This document shows positions 1 through 10,500 of a stretch of 64,000 nt of DNA, in pieces (position 1 is the stretch's first letter; the number at the start of each line of letters is the position of its first letter). This stretch comes from Nocardioides sp. IC4_145 (GTDB lineage Bacteria > Actinomycetota > Actinomycetes > Propionibacteriales > Nocardioidaceae). Position numbers and translations under genes: made by a program. The notes below the pieces were generated by a model. That model was not told the DNA's origin. It ran no database searches and was given only the letters and a program-made list of their open reading frames with translations. The stretch lies in NCBI RefSeq assembly GCF_011250565.1, contig NZ_JAANMS010000005.1:62001-126000 (forward strand), given 5' to 3'.

Positions 1-408
1 CTTGTCGCCGCGGGGGCGCTCGACGGTCGCCGCGAGCGTCCAGGGGCCGGCGACCTGGACCTTGAACGTGCCGCCCGTCGCCGGCAGCACGTCCCCGGCC
101 TGCTCCTCGAGGGTGTCGAGGTCCTGCGCGAGCAGGCTGCGCGTCCGGCGGTGGTCGACGCCCGGCGAGCCGGAGGAACCGGTGAGTCGCCAGCCGGCCG
201 GCTGGAGGTCCGCGTCGAGGCCGTCGAGCACGGCCAGCCCGCGGCCGGTCATCGTGGCGGTGGCGCCGCGGCCGGGCACCTCGGGGAGGTACGGCAGGCC
301 GGGGTCCTCCCCCAGCTCGCCGAGCACCACGCGGACGGCCTCGTCGAAGGCGTGCTGGTCCTCACCCGGGTGCGAGCCGACGCCGGTGGCCGTGGTCGTG
401 GCACTCAT
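1..408 (-). CDS. Methionine synthase (cobalamin-independent) family protein, partial
   Basis: The gene is cut by the left edge; its N-terminal 136 codons are visible. Recognisable blocks are GSHPGE at residues 11-16, [10 protein letters not shown] at 39-48, LQPAGWRL at 68-75 and [11 protein letters not shown] at 116-126. These match the short UROD/MetE-like proteins that follow mnmA in many actinobacteria. Members resemble the catalytic half of MetE, but their own reaction is not established. The ATG (406-408) overlaps the mnmA stop as ATGA, so the gene is translationally coupled to mnmA and is the last visible member of the iscS-mnmA operon. The Zn-binding C-terminal half lies outside the window, so catalytic competence cannot be judged. 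Confidence 0.75.
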   Translation of the reverse strand, partial: MSATTTATGVGSHPGEDQHAFDEAVRVVLGELGEDPGLPYLPEVPGRGATATMTGRGLAVLDGLDADLQPAGWRLTGSSGSPGVDHRRTRSLLAQDLDTLEEQAGDVLPATGGTFKVQVAGPWTLAATVERPRGDK

Positions 409-1523
409 GCGGGGACCCGCTCGGTGGCGGCGATGGTGGCCGAGCCGACGACCCGCGTGCCGTCGTAGACGACGACGGCCTGGCCGGGGGCGATGCCGTA
501 CGCCGGGTCGAGCAGCTCGACCTCCACCTGGGTGTCGGGGCCGTCGGGCGTGACGACGACGCGGGCGCGGTGCTCGTCGCCGTGGGCGCGCAGCTGGACG
601 GTCACGCCCGGCCCCTCGAGGGTGCCGGGCACCGTGCCGCACCAGCGCGGGCGGATGCCGCGCAGGCCGGTCACGGCGAGCCGCTCGCGCGGGCCGACGC
701 GGACGGTGCCTGCGACCGGCTCGATGTCGAGGACGAAGCGCGGCTTGCCGTCCGGTGCGGGCGTGCCGATCCGCAGCCCCTTGCGCTGGCCGATCGTGTA
801 GCCGTAGGTCCCGCCGTGCTGTCCGAGCACCTCGCCGGTCGCGTCGTCGACGATGTCGCCGCCGTGGTTGGGGGCGCGGTCGCCGAGCTTCTCGCGCAGC
901 CAGCCGGCGTTGTCGCCGTCGGCGACGAAGCAGATGTCGTGGCTGTCGGGCTTGTCCGCGACGAGCAGCCCACGGCGGGCCGCCTCCACGCGCACGAGCG
1001 CCTTGGGGGTGTCGCCGAGGGGGAAGAGCGAGTGCCGCAGCTGCTCCTGGTCGAGCACGCCGAGCACGTAGGACTGGTCCTTGCCGCCGTCGACCGCGCG
1101 GTGCATCTCGACCAGGCCGTCGGCGCCGGTGCGCAGCTGCGCGTAGTGCCCGGTCGCCACCGCGTCGAACCCGAGGGCGAGCGCCCGGTCGAGCACCGCG
1201 GCGAACTTGATCTTCTCGTTGCACCGCAGGCACGGGTTGGGCGTGCGCCCGGCGGCGTACTCGTCCATGAAGTCCTCGACCACGTCCTCGTGGAACCGGT
1301 CGCTCATGTCCCAGACGTAGAACGGGATGCCGATGACGTCGGCCGCGCGGCGCGCGTCGTTGCTGTCCTCGATCGTGCAGCAGCCGCGGGCGCCGGTGCG
1401 GTACGACGCGGGGTTGCGCGAGAGGGCCAGGTGCACGCCGGTGACCTCGTGACCGGCCTCGGCGGCCCGCGCGGCGGCGACGGCGGAGTCGACGCCGCCG
1501 GACATGGCGGCGAGAACCCTCAT
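405..1523 (-). CDS. mnmA: tRNA-specific 2-thiouridylase MnmA
   Basis: A 372-residue cytoplasmic enzyme that adenylates and thiolates U34 of Lys, Glu and Gln tRNAs to give s2U. The PP-loop SGGVDS is at residues 8-13. The two catalytic cysteines lie in [12 protein letters not shown] (C101) and SHDICF (C198), and TGHY and GKDQSY tRNA/ATP motifs are also present. The length fits the family. The ATG at 1523 overlaps the iscS stop as ATGA, so the sulfur donor (cysteine desulfurase) and the thiolase are made together. The frame stays open upstream through the antisense of iscS, but homology begins at [10 protein letters not shown], which fixes the start. Confidence 0.96.
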   Translation of the reverse strand: MRVLAAMSGGVDSAVAAARAAEAGHEVTGVHLALSRNPASYRTGARGCCTIEDSNDARRAADVIGIPFYVWDMSDRFHEDVVEDFMDEYAAGRTPNPCLRCNEKIKFAAVLDRALALGFDAVATGHYAQLRTGADGLVEMHRAVDGGKDQSYVLGVLDQEQLRHSLFPLGDTPKALVRVEAARRGLLVADKPDSHDICFVADGDNAGWLREKLGDRAPNHGGDIVDDATGEVLGQHGGTYGYTIGQRKGLRIGTPAPDGKPRFVLDIEPVAGTVRVGPRERLAVTGLRGIRPRWCGTVPGTLEGPGVTVQLRAHGDEHRARVVVTPDGPDTQVEVELLDPAYGIAPGQAVVVYDGTRVVGSATIAATERVPA

Positions 1524-2707
1524 GCGCGTGCGGCCCGCGCCCGCTCGACGACGGGCGCGATGGCCGCGACGACCGCGTCGACGTCCGCCGCGGTGCTGGT
1601 GTGGCCGAGCGAGAAGCGGAGCGAGTGGCGGGCGGACTCCTCGTCGCAGCCCATCGCCAGCAGCACGTGGCTGGCCTGCGGCACGCCCGCGGAGCAGGCC
1701 GAGCCGGTCGAGCACTCGATGCCGCGCGCGTCGAGCAGCATCAGCAGCGAGTCGCCCTCGCAGCCGGGGAAGCCGAGGTGGGCGTTGCCGGGGAGCCGGC
1801 CCGTCCCCGCGCCGTCGAGCGGGGATCCGTGCAGGTGGACGTCCGGCACCTCCTCGACGACGCGGCGGACCAGGTCGTCGCGGAGGGCGGAGACGCGAGC
1901 GGCGTGCTCGGCCTGGTTCTTGACCGCCAGCTCGACCGCGGCGGCGAAGCCCGCGATCGCCGGCACGTCGAGCGTGCCGCTGCGGATGTCGCGCTCCTGC
2001 CCGCCGCCGTGGACGATCGGGGTCACGCCGAGCTCGCGACGCACGACGAGCGCGCCGACGCCGCAGGGACCGCCGAGCTTGTGCCCGGTCAGCGTGAGCG
2101 CGTCGACGCCGGTGCGCGCGAAGTCGACCGGCACCTGCCCGACGGCCTGGACGGCGTCGGTGTGCACGGGGATGCCGTGCGGGCCGACGATCGCCACGAC
2201 CTCCTCGAGCGGCTGGAGGCTGCCGACCTCGTTGTTGGCCCACATCACCGAGACGACCGCGACGCTGGCAGGGTCGCGGTCGACCGAGGTCCGCAGCGCG
2301 TCGAGGTCGAGCACGCCGTGGGAGTCGACCGGGAGCAGCTCGACCTCGGCGCCCTCGTGCTCCTCGAGCCAGTGGACGGTGTCGAGCACGGCGTGGTGCT
2401 CGATCGCCGTGGTCAGCACGCGGGTGCGGCGCGGGTCGGCATCGCGGCGGGCCCAGAAGACGCCCTTGACCGCGAGGTTGTCGGCCTCGGTGCCGCCGGA
2501 GGTGAACACCACCTCGCCGGGCCGGCAGCCGACCGCCTGCGCGATCGTCTCCCGCGACTCCTCCACGACCCGGCGCGCCTGCCGGCCCGAGGCGTGCAGC
2601 GAGCTGGGGTTGCCGACCTCGAGCATCCGGGCCGTCATGGCCTCGACCGCCGCGGGGACCATCGGGGTGGTCGCGGCGTGGTCGAGGTAGACGGTCCTGC
2701 TGGTCAT
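1520..2707 (-). CDS. iscS: Cysteine desulfurase (IscS/NifS family)
   Basis: A 395-residue PLP enzyme that converts cysteine to alanine plus an enzyme persulfide. It starts [14 protein letters not shown], the family hallmark. K210 in TGHKLGGP is the PLP lysine, and C338 in STGSACSAG is the persulfide cysteine, in a loop of the IscS type. No iscU or other Fe-S assembly genes are adjacent. Coupling to mnmA suggests the main job here is sulfur supply for tRNA 2-thiolation, although wider use is likely. A TAGGCT box 9 nt before the ATG marks the probable operon promoter. The gene's 5' side abuts the large 22-bp repeat array. Confidence 0.95.
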   Translation of the reverse strand: MTSRTVYLDHAATTPMVPAAVEAMTARMLEVGNPSSLHASGRQARRVVEESRETIAQAVGCRPGEVVFTSGGTEADNLAVKGVFWARRDADPRRTRVLTTAIEHHAVLDTVHWLEEHEGAEVELLPVDSHGVLDLDALRTSVDRDPASVAVVSVMWANNEVGSLQPLEEVVAIVGPHGIPVHTDAVQAVGQVPVDFARTGVDALTLTGHKLGGPCGVGALVVRRELGVTPIVHGGGQERDIRSGTLDVPAIAGFAAAVELAVKNQAEHAARVSALRDDLVRRVVEEVPDVHLHGSPLDGAGTGRLPGNAHLGFPGCEGDSLLMLLDARGIECSTGSACSAGVPQASHVLLAMGCDEESARHSLRFSLGHTSTAADVDAVVAAIAPVVERARAARA

Positions 2708-2716
2708 GACGCCCCC

Positions 2717-2722
2717 AGCCTA
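2717..2722 (-). promoter_or_regulatory. Candidate -10 box of the iscS-mnmA operon
   Basis: TAGGCT on the minus strand, ending 9 nt before the iscS ATG. It matches the TANNNT boxes placed before other apparently leaderless genes in this window, though the spacing is 2-3 nt longer. The 22-bp repeat array begins about 20 bp upstream of it. Confidence 0.45.
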
Positions 2723-2741
2723 CGGCGCCCCCTACACCCCC

Positions 2742-3008
2742 GCCGAGGTGGCACTCCCGCAGGGCCGAGGTGGCGCTCCCGCAGGGCCGAGGTGGCGCTG
2801 GCGCAGGGCCGAGGTGGCGCTCCCGCAGGGCCGAGGTGGCGCTCCCGCAGAGACCGGACCTGCCGTCCTGCCACCCCGACCCTGCACGGGTGCCACGTCG
2901 ACCCTGCACGGGTGCCACGTCGACCCTGCACGGGTGCCACTCCGACCCTGCACGGGTGCCACTCCGACCCTGCACGGGTGCCACGTCGACCCTGCACGGG
3001 TGCCACTT
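2742..3008. repeat. Bipartite 22-bp tandem repeat array 1 (5 units forward, 6 units inverted)
   Basis: This fills almost the whole 315-bp gap between iscS and the EEP gene. Five 22-bp units begin at 2742, 2764, 2786, 2808 and 2830, with the core GAGGTGGC followed by GCAGG. After a 25-bp centre (2852-2876), six 22-bp units begin at 2877, 2899, 2921, 2943, 2965 and 2987. These are the same element in the opposite orientation (CCTGC then GCCAC). Forward units and reverse-complemented inverted units match at about 16 of 22 positions, so the whole array is a large imperfect inverted repeat. The 22-bp period is not a multiple of three and has no stops, so the open frames across it are artefacts. 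A second array with the same plan is at 56071-56325. Confidence 0.93.
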
Positions 3009-3022
3009 GGGCGGGAAGGGGG

Positions 3023-4027
3023 CTACTTGCGGGCAAGCTCGGCGACGACGGCGCGGTGGTCGGTGCCGCCGAGGGCGACGGTGCGGGCGGAGCGGGCGGC
3101 GAGGTCCTCGCCGACGAGCACGTGGTCGATCGCGACGAGCGCGGGGAGGAACCGGAGCGGGCCGAAGAGCCCGTTCTCCGGCCAGGTGGGCTGGAAGCCG
3201 GCGTTGGCGAGCTCGACCGCGTCGCGGTAGCCCGCATCGACCAGCCGCCGCAGCGGGGTGTGGTCGAGGGTCGCGTTGAGGTCGCCGACGACCAGGTCGG
3301 CGTCCGACCGCACGGCCGCCCGGCGCACGGTGCGGTGGTCGCGACGCCAGTCCGCGGCGTCCGTCGGCGCGGAGGGGTGCACCGCGAGCAGGGTCAGCCC
3401 GCCCGGTCCCCCGACGTCGACCTGGTACGACGCCAGCGGGGTGTCGAGCCGGACCGCCTCGGACAGCGGGACGCGGCTGAAGACCATCGTGCCGACGGTC
3501 GGGTCCGCCTCGGGCCGGCCGACGGAGTACGGCAGCACGTCGGCCAACCCCGCCGCGCGCATCCGTCGCAGCGCCGGCCCCGTGACCTCGTTGACCACGA
3601 GCAGGTCGGCCTGCTCGGCGCTCGCCAGCTCGACCAGCCCGAGCGCGTCACCCTCGCCCCCGAACAGGTTCGACGTGACGACCACGATCGGCTCGGCGCC
3701 GCCTGGAGCGGGCGGGTTCGGGCCGAGCCAGTACGGCGCGACCCACCAGCCGTGCGCGGCGAGGCCGGCCGCGGCGAGCACCACCGGCACGAGCCGCAGC
3801 CTGGTCCGCCACCGGGCGTGGCCGATCCCGGCGACGACCAGCGCGGCGGCGTACACCGGCAGGGCGTAGGGGACGAAGGACGTCAGCCGCACCGCCGGTC
3901 CCCAGGTGGCGTCGGTCAGCCGCAGGGTCGTGAGCACCGCCGCGGGGAGGAGCAGCAGGAGCAGGACCACCGGGCCGGCGTGGTCGCGCAGCCACCACCC
4001 GACCGCCGCGAGCGCGCGTCGGACCAC
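3023..4027 (-). CDS. Membrane-anchored endonuclease/exonuclease/phosphatase (EEP) family protein
   Basis: 334 residues with a GTG start. Three hydrophobic helices (about residues 16-37, 51-71 and 76-96) are followed by an EEP fold carrying [11 protein letters not shown] (about 118), the metal-binding Glu in [16 protein letters not shown] (Asp/Asn pair) and the terminal GTDHRAV (catalytic His). The catalytic domain should face outward after the third helix. The substrate is unknown; family members cleave phosphodiesters in nucleic acids or lipids, or phosphate esters. It lies 10 nt downstream of proB and is probably the last gene of the obg-proB run. A second EEP gene of similar architecture lies at 13239. 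Confidence 0.85.
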   Translation of the reverse strand: MVRRALAAVGWWLRDHAGPVVLLLLLLPAAVLTTLRLTDATWGPAVRLTSFVPYALPVYAAALVVAGIGHARWRTRLRLVPVVLAAAGLAAHGWWVAPYWLGPNPPAPGGAEPIVVVTSNLFGGEGDALGLVELASAEQADLLVVNEVTGPALRRMRAAGLADVLPYSVGRPEADPTVGTMVFSRVPLSEAVRLDTPLASYQVDVGGPGGLTLLAVHPSAPTDAADWRRDHRTVRRAAVRSDADLVVGDLNATLDHTPLRRLVDAGYRDAVELANAGFQPTWPENGLFGPLRFLPALVAIDHVLVGEDLAARSARTVALGGTDHRAVVAELARK

Positions 4028-4037
4028 CGGGCGGGCC

Positions 4038-5177
4038 TCAGACCAGGACGAGGTCGTCGCGGTGGACGACCTCGCGCTCGTACGCCGCGCCCAGCTCGCG
4101 TGCCAGGTCGTGCGAGGAGCGACCGAGCAGGTCGGGCAGCTCCTCGGCGTCGAAGTTGACCAGCCCGCGGCCCACGACGGTGCCGTCGGGGCCGACCACG
4201 TCGACCGGGTCGCCGGCGTGGAACGAGCCGGTCACGCCGGTGATCCCGGCCGCGAGCAGCGAGGCACGGCGCTCGACGACCGCGCGGACCGCCCCCGCGT
4301 CCAGCACCAGCGAGCCCATCGGCTCGGTCGCGTGCGCCAACCACAGCAGCCGGGTCGGGCGGCGCCGACCGGTCGCGTGGAACAACGTGCCGACCTGCTC
4401 GCCGGCCAGCGCCGAGCCGGCCCGGTCGGCGGAGGTGAGCACGACGGGGATGCCGGCTCCGGTGGCGATCCGCGCGGCGTCGACCTTGGTCCGCATGCCG
4501 CCGGTGCCGACGCCGGCCGTCCCGGTGCCGCCGATGTCGACCGCGGCCAGGTCGGCGTCGGAGACCACGTCGGCGAGCAGCCGGCTGCCGGGGCTGGACG
4601 GCGCGGCGTCGTACAACCCGTCGACGTCGGAGAGCAGCACCAGCAGGTCGGCGTGGACCAGGTGGGCCACCAGCGCGGCGAGGCGGTCGTTGTCGCCGAA
4701 GCGGATCTCGGTGGTGGCGACCGTGTCGTTCTCGTTGACGATCGGGAGCACGCCGAGCTCGAGCAGCTTGGCGAAGGTCTGGTGAGCGTTGCGGTAGTGC
4801 GAGCGCCGCGTCACGTCGTCGACGGTGAGCAGCACCTGGCCGGCGACGACGCCATGCCGCGCGAGCTCCTCGGTGTAGCGGTGGACGAGCAGTCCCTGCC
4901 CCACCGACGCGGCGGCCTGCTGCGCCGCGAGGCCGCGCGGGCGCTTGCGTAGCCCCAGCGGGGACAGCCCCGCCGCGATGGCGCCGGAGGAGACCAGCAC
5001 GACCTCGGCACCGCGGGCCCGGGTCGCCGCGAGCACGTCGACGAGCCGGCTGACCCGCTCGGGGTCGATCCCGCCGGCCGCCGTGGTCAGCGACGACGAG
5101 CCGACCTTGACCACCACGCGGCGCGCGTCGGTGACCGCCGCACGGTCCGCCACGGCCGTGCTCACCGGCTCACTCAC
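4038..5177 (-). CDS. proB: Glutamate 5-kinase ProB
   Basis: 379 residues. It phosphorylates glutamate in the first step of proline synthesis. The amino-acid kinase domain starts [11 protein letters not shown] (about 22-32), with [28 protein letters not shown] and [11 protein letters not shown]-terminal PUA domain (about 290-370) is typical of bacterial ProB. The GTG start overlaps the obg stop by 8 nt (GTGAGTGA), so it is coupled to obg, as in many actinobacteria. proA is not in the window. Feedback inhibition by proline is known for the family but cannot be read from the sequence. Confidence 0.96.
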   Translation of the reverse strand: MSEPVSTAVADRAAVTDARRVVVKVGSSSLTTAAGGIDPERVSRLVDVLAATRARGAEVVLVSSGAIAAGLSPLGLRKRPRGLAAQQAAASVGQGLLVHRYTEELARHGVVAGQVLLTVDDVTRRSHYRNAHQTFAKLLELGVLPIVNENDTVATTEIRFGDNDRLAALVAHLVHADLLVLLSDVDGLYDAAPSSPGSRLLADVVSDADLAAVDIGGTGTAGVGTGGMRTKVDAARIATGAGIPVVLTSADRAGSALAGEQVGTLFHATGRRRPTRLLWLAHATEPMGSLVLDAGAVRAVVERRASLLAAGITGVTGSFHAGDPVDVVGPDGTVVGRGLVNFDAEELPDLLGRSSHDLARELGAAYEREVVHRDDLVLV

Positions 5178-6699
5178 CCGGGTCGTCCTCGGCCCAGTCG
5201 GGGTCGTCCGCGCTGCCGATCTCGTACGACGTCGGGCCGCCCGGCCGGTCGAGGCGGCGGGCCACGTCGGCGCGCGTCTCGTTCTCGTCCCGCTCGTCCA
5301 TCAGCTCGTCGATCGCCCGGCGGCGGCGCGCCGCCGGTCGCGACTCGTCGAAGCGCTGGTCCTCGCCCCGGCGGCCGAGCATCTCCGCGCCGGCCTCGAT
5401 GCCCGGCTTGAAGTCGAAGACGACGGCGTTGTCCGGGTGGCCGATGAGGACGGTGTCGCCCTCCTCCGCGCCGAGCTTGACCAGCCGCTCCTCGACGCCG
5501 AGGCGGTTGAGCCGGTCGGCGAGGAAACCGACGGCCTCGTCGTTGCTGAAGTCGGTCTGGCGGACCCAGCGCTCGGGCTTGGTGCCTCGGACGCGCCAGC
5601 CCTCGTTGGTCGCGGTGACGGTGAAGTCGTCGCCGCCGTCGACCGCGGCCGGGCGGATGACGATCCGCTCGCCCTGCACGACCGGCTTCTCGGCGCGAGC
5701 GGCCTCAACGATGCCGGCCATGGCGAAGGTCAGCTCGCGCAGCCCGGCGCCCGAGGCGGCCGAGACCGGGATGACCCGCAGGCCGCGGGCGCGGAGGTCG
5801 TCGATGGTGATGTCGGCGAGGTCGGAGCCGTCGGGGACGTCGGTCTTGTTGAGCGCGACGAGGCGGGGCCGGTCCTCGAGGCCGCCGTACCGCGCCAACT
5901 CGTTCTCGATGACGTCGAGGTCGTCGAGCGGGTTGCGGCCGGGCTCGATGGTGGCGGTGTCGACGACGTGGACGATCGCCGCGCACCGCTCGATGTGGCG
6001 CAGGAAGTCGTGGCCGAGGCCGCGGCCCTCGCTGGCGCCCTCGATCAGGCCGGGCACGTCGGCGACGGTGAAGGTGGTGTCGCCGGCGGTGACCACACCG
6101 AGGTTCGGCACCAGCGTGGTGAACGGGTAGTCCGCGATCTTGGGCCGGGCCCGCGAGATCGCGGCGATCAGGCTGGACTTGCCGGCGCTCGGGAAGCCGA
6201 CGAGGCCGATGTCGGCGACGACCTTGAGCTCGAGGACGATGTCGAGCTCCTCGCCGGGCTCGCCGAGCAGGGCGAAGCCGGGCGCCTTGCGCTTGCTGCT
6301 GGCCAGCGCCGCGTTGCCGAGCCCGCCGCGACCGCCCTGGGCGATGACCAGCTCGGTGCCGGCGCCGACGAGGTCGGCGAGGACCGTGCCGTCGCGCAGG
6401 CTGACGACCGTGCCGTCGGGGACCGGCAGCACCAGGTCGGCACCGTGGCCGCCGTTGCGGTGCGCGCCCGCGCCGTGGCCGCCGTGCTCGGCGCGGCGCT
6501 TGGGGCTGTGGTGGTAGTCGACCAGCGTGGTGACCTGCGGCTCGACGCGGAGGATGACCGACCCACCCGGGCCGCCGTTGCCGCCGTCGGGGCCGCCCAG
6601 CGGCTTGAACTTCTCGCGGTGGACGGACGCGACGCCGTTCCCACCGCGCCCGGCTGCGACGTGCAGGGTCACGCGGTCGACGAACGTGGGGACGGCCAT
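5170..6699 (-). CDS. obgE: GTPase Obg/CgtA
   Basis: 509 residues; an essential GTPase tied to 50S ribosome maturation and stress signalling. The Gly-rich Obg fold (residues 1-157, with GGNGGPGG-type repeats) is followed by a G domain with G1 GFPSAGKS (168-175), a DVPG switch and NKTD. A C-terminal OCT domain and a charged tail rich in Glu, Asp and Arg follow. The ATG at 6699 has no strong Shine-Dalgarno. A hairpin (6730-6755) sits between rpmA and this gene, so expression may come partly from read-through of the ribosomal protein genes. Confidence 0.97.
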   Translation of the reverse strand: MAVPTFVDRVTLHVAAGRGGNGVASVHREKFKPLGGPDGGNGGPGGSVILRVEPQVTTLVDYHHSPKRRAEHGGHGAGAHRNGGHGADLVLPVPDGTVVSLRDGTVLADLVGAGTELVIAQGGRGGLGNAALASSKRKAPGFALLGEPGEELDIVLELKVVADIGLVGFPSAGKSSLIAAISRARPKIADYPFTTLVPNLGVVTAGDTTFTVADVPGLIEGASEGRGLGHDFLRHIERCAAIVHVVDTATIEPGRNPLDDLDVIENELARYGGLEDRPRLVALNKTDVPDGSDLADITIDDLRARGLRVIPVSAASGAGLRELTFAMAGIVEAARAEKPVVQGERIVIRPAAVDGGDDFTVTATNEGWRVRGTKPERWVRQTDFSNDEAVGFLADRLNRLGVEERLVKLGAEEGDTVLIGHPDNAVVFDFKPGIEAGAEMLGRRGEDQRFDESRPAARRRRAIDELMDERDENETRADVARRLDRPGGPTSYEIGSADDPDWAEDDPGE

Positions 6700-6729
6700 G
6701 GTGCTACCTACTTCGGGGAGAAATGACGG

Positions 6730-6755
6730 AGGGCGCCCCGGAACCGGGGCGCCCT
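6730..6755 (-). terminator. Hairpin between rpmA and obg
   Basis: Perfect 12-bp arms (AGGGCGCCCCGG and its complement) around AA. It starts about 40 nt past the rpmA stop, with TTTCT a few bases further along the transcript. It is probably a partial terminator or attenuator that lowers obg expression relative to L21/L27. Confidence 0.7.
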
Positions 6756-6797
6756 ACGGTGGTCGGCACGGGCCGACCGACGATGTGTCGCCTCAGG

Positions 6798-7052
6798 TCA
6801 CTCGCCCGGGACGATGTTCACGACGCGACGACCACGGCGGGTGCCGAACTCGACCGCACCGGGAACCAGCGCGAACAGCGTGTCGTCGCCGCCACGGCCG
6901 ACGCCGCTGCCCGGGTGGAAGTGGGTGCCGCGCTGGCGGACGATGATCTCGCCGGCGTTGACGGCCTGGCCGCCGAAGCGCTTGACGCCCAGACGCTGCG
7001 CGTTGGAGTCGCGACCGTTCTTGGTCGACGCCGCGCCCTTCTTGTGTGCCAT
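6798..7052 (-). CDS. rpmA: 50S ribosomal protein L27
   Basis: 84 residues starting [20 protein letters not shown], the universal bacterial L27 N-terminus without the cleaved extension seen in Firmicutes. The N-terminal tail reaches the peptidyl-transferase centre. The ATG has AAGGA 7 nt upstream. It lies 43 nt after rplU in the standard rplU-rpmA-obg order. Confidence 0.98.
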   Translation of the reverse strand: MAHKKGAASTKNGRDSNAQRLGVKRFGGQAVNAGEIIVRQRGTHFHPGSGVGRGGDDTLFALVPGAVEFGTRRGRRVVNIVPGE

Positions 7053-7095
7053 GTCGTGTCCTTGGGTGTGGGTTGCTGACCTCGAGCGGTGAGGC

Positions 7096-7404
7096 TCAGA
7101 GGGAGATGTCGGTGACCTTGACCTGGGTGTACTTCTGGCGGTGACCCTGGCGCTTCTTGTAGCCGGTCTTGTTCTTGTACTTCTGGATGATGATCTTCGG
7201 GCCCTTGGTGGCACCGACGACCTCGACGGTCACCGACGCCTTGTCCAGCGCCGCGGCGTCGGAGGTGACGGTCTCGCCGTCGACCACGAGCACGACGGGG
7301 AGGGTGACCGAGTCACCGGCGGCCGTCGCGACCTTGTCGATCTCGATGACGTCGCCCACGGCAACCTTCTGCTGCTTGGCGCCTGCGCGCACGATCGCGT
7401 ACAC
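7096..7404 (-). CDS. rplU: 50S ribosomal protein L21
   Basis: 102 residues; binds 23S rRNA. The protein reads [14 protein letters not shown] from a GTG start, and the C-terminus carries the basic motif [12 protein letters not shown]. The GTG at 7404 is chosen because AAGGAGA lies about 7 nt before it. A frame open further upstream (to 7500) would add 32 residues without L21 similarity. It is the first gene of rplU-rpmA-(obg-proB). Confidence 0.97.
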   Translation of the reverse strand: MYAIVRAGAKQQKVAVGDVIEIDKVATAAGDSVTLPVVLVVDGETVTSDAAALDKASVTVEVVGATKGPKIIIQKYKNKTGYKKRQGHRQKYTQVKVTDISL

Positions 7405-7520
7405 CGCGGTCTCCTTCGTCGGTCTCTGCATTACGTCGGGGTCCCCGGGCGCGCACGCTTGCGCGCCGCACGGAGAGAGGGCGCGCCGTCCAGCGCGCAC
7501 CGAGGGTCAATAGTACGGAC

Positions 7521-7559
7521 GCGGGGCGGCCACCGCAAAACGCCGGTACGCCGCCCCGC
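7521..7559 (-). terminator. Probable rne terminator
   Basis: A 10-bp G+C-rich stem (GCGGGGCGGC with GCCGCCCCGC) around an A-rich loop, beginning 9 nt after the rne stop. It separates rne from rplU transcription. No U-tract follows, which is usual in actinobacteria. Confidence 0.6.
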
Positions 7560-7568
7560 CCCTGCTGG

Positions 7569-10500
7569 CTACCGCTTGCGCGGGCCCTTCTTCTTCACCG
7601 GCACGTGCTCCACCGACGCCGCGTCGGCGTCCTCGGCGGACTCGGTGCCGTCGGTCGCGGGTACGCCGTCGGCCGGGCCGTCGTGGCCCGCGGCCCCGCT
7701 CGCGGAGCCACCGGCCGCCCCGGCCGGCGGGCCGGCCGGACGGGTGGCACTGCGGCCGCGGGTGCGGGTCACGACCTTCGGCGCCGGCGGCGCCGCCGTC
7801 TCCGCAGCGGCGGGTGCGGCGGCGACCGGCTCGGCCTCCGCCGTGGCGGGCTCGCTCGCCACGACCGGCTCGGGCGCGGTCACGGTGGCCGGCTGGCCCG
7901 CGGGCCGGCTGGCCGCGCGGCGGCGCGTCCGGGTCACCACGCGCGGCGCGGCGGGCTCGGCCGGCGGCTGGGTCGCCTCCGGCTCCGGCTCGGGCTGCTC
8001 CGGAGCGGCCTGCTCGGGGGCTGCCGGCTCCGGGGCTGCCTGCTCGGCCTGCTCGGCCTGCTCGGCCGGGGCTGCGCCCCCGCGACGGCGTCGGGTGCGG
8101 GTCACCACGCGCGGCGCGGCGGGCTCGGCGGCCTGCTCCGGCTGCTCCGGCACCGCGGTCACGTCGCTGCCGGCCGTCGTCTCGGCGGGCTCGTCCCCGC
8201 CCTTGTCGGCGGGCCTGTCGGCAGGCTTGTCCTCGGGCTTGTCCTCGTGGCGCGCCATCGCGGCGAGCTCGGCGGGCGTCGGCACCTTGCCGGCACCGCC
8301 CTGACCGCCACCGTTCTGGCTGCCGTTCTGGCCGCCGCGGCCGGACTGCTGCCCGGACTGCTGGCCGGACTGCTCGTCGTCGCCCTTGCCCTTGCCGCCG
8401 CGCCGGCGACCGCCGCCACGGCTGCCACCGCGGCCGTCGTCCTCGCTGCGGGGGGCGACCGGGGCGTCGTGGATGACGACGCCGCGGCCCTGGCAGTGCT
8501 CGCAGTTCTCGCTGAACGACTCGACCAGGCCCGTGCCGATCCGCTTGCGGGTCATCTGCACCAGGCCGAGCGAGGTGACCTCGGCGACCTGGTGGCGGGT
8601 CCGGTCGCGGCCCAGGCACTCCACCAGGCGGCGGAGGACGAGGTCGCGGTTGGACTCCAGGACCATGTCGATGAAGTCGACGACGATGATGCCGCCGATG
8701 TCGCGCAACCGGAGCTGGCGCACGACCTCCTCGGCCGCCTCCAGGTTGTTCTTGGTGACCGTCTCCTCGAGGTTGCCCCCGGAGCCGGTGAACTTCCCGG
8801 TGTTGACGTCGATGACCGTCATCGCCTCGGTGCGGTCGATGATCAGCGACCCGCCGGAGGGCAGCCAGACCTTGCGGTCGAGCGCCTTGGCGATCTGCTC
8901 CTCGACCCGGTAGGTCGCGAAGACGTCCTTGCCGTCGTGCTCGGACGGCTCGTAGCGCTCGAGGCGCTCGGCCAGGTCGGGCGCGACGTGCTCGACGTAC
9001 CCCTGCACCGTGTCCCAGGCGTCCGGGCCCTCGATGACGAGCTTGGAGAAGTCCTCGGTGAACAGGTCGCGGACCACCTTGAGGGTGAGGTCCGGCTCGC
9101 CGTACAGCAGCTGCGGGCCGCTGCCCTTGGCCTTCTTCTCGATGTCCTCCCAGCGGGCCTTGAGCCGCTCGACGTCGCGGGTCAGCTCGTCCTCGCTGGC
9201 GCCCTCGGCCGCCGTGCGCACGATGACGCCGGCGGAGTCCGGGACGATCTCCTTGAGCAGCGTCTTGAGGCGGCTGCGCTCGGTGTCGGGCAGCTTGCGG
9301 GAGATGCCGCTGGTGGTGCCGTCGGGCACGTAGACCAGGAACCGGCCCGCGAGGCTGATCTGGCTGGTCAGCCGGGCGCCCTTGTGGCCGATCGGGTCCT
9401 TGGTGACCTGCACGAGCACCGACTGGCCCGAGGAGAGGACCGACTCGATCTTGCGGGGCTGGCCCTCGCGGTGGCCGAGCGCGGACCAGTTGACCTCGCC
9501 GGCGTACAGCACCGCGTTGCGGCCCTTGCCGATGTCGATGAACGCCGCCTCCATGGAGGGCAGCACGTTCTGGACCCGGCCGAGGTAGACGTTGCCGATG
9601 AGGGAGGTCTGCGACTCACGGGCGACGTAGTGCTCGACGAGCACCTTGTCCTCGAGCACGCCGATCTGGGTGAGCTCGTCGCGCTGGCGGATGACCATGA
9701 CCCGGTCCACGGCCTCGCGGCGGGCGAGGAACTCCGCTTCGCTCACGATCGGGGCGCGGCGGCGGCCGGCCTCGCGGCCCTCGCGGCGACGCTGCTTCTT
9801 GGCCTCCAGGCGGGTGGAGCCGGAGACCGCGGTGATCTGGTCGTCACCGGTGCGGCTCTGGCGGGCGCGGGGGGAGGTCTTGTCCGACGACTCCTCGCCC
9901 TCGCCGTTGTCGCCACCGTTGTCCCCGGAGCGACGACGGCGCCGACGCCGACGCGAGGACGAGCCCTCGCCGGACTCCTGCTCGTCCTTGTCCTGCTCCT
10001 GGCCGCCCTGGTCGCCGGACTTGTCGGTCTTGCCTGCCTTGTCGGCCTTGTCAGCCTTGTCACTGGTCTGGTCGCCGGACTCGCCCTGCTGGCCGCCCTG
10101 GTCCGAGCCGTTCGCGTCGCCGGACTCGGCGTCGTCGGAGCCCCCGCCGGACTTGCGACGACGGCGTCCGCCACGACGACGGCGGCGACGGCCGGCGCCG
10201 TTGCCCTCGCCGTCCTGGCTCTCGTCCTGGTCGTCGTCCTGGTCGGTGTCCTGGTCGGTGTCCTGGTCGTCGGCCCCGGCCTCGGCATCCTCCGAGGTCT
10301 CGGCGGTGGCCTCCTCCTGGGCGGGCGGCTCGACCGTGGGCTCACCGGGGGCGACCTCGGTGAGCGCGGCGTCCTCGGCCTCGTCCTCGGTGGGCTCCTC
10401 CTCGAGCACGGGCTCCGGCTCGGGGGCGGGCGCGGCCTTCTTGCGGGTCCGGCGCGCGGGGGCCTTGACCGGCTCGGGCGCCTGGAAGAGCGGTACGGCG

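Noticed and set aside
405-2984. One 859-residue fusion protein of mnmA with upstream sequence
   Set aside because: Residues before the MnmA Met are the wrong frame of iscS and the repeat array. iscS itself is intact in another frame, and the ATGA junction fits two genes.
2742-3008. CRISPR array
   Set aside because: The 22-bp units abut with no spacers, the orientation switches in the middle, and no cas genes are near. The same applies to 56071-56325.
2706-3279. Several overlapping open frames across the repeat array with proteins rich in [13 protein letters not shown]-like repeats
   Set aside because: A 22-bp period cycles through all frames and yields 22-residue repeats on both strands. 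No start signal or family match.
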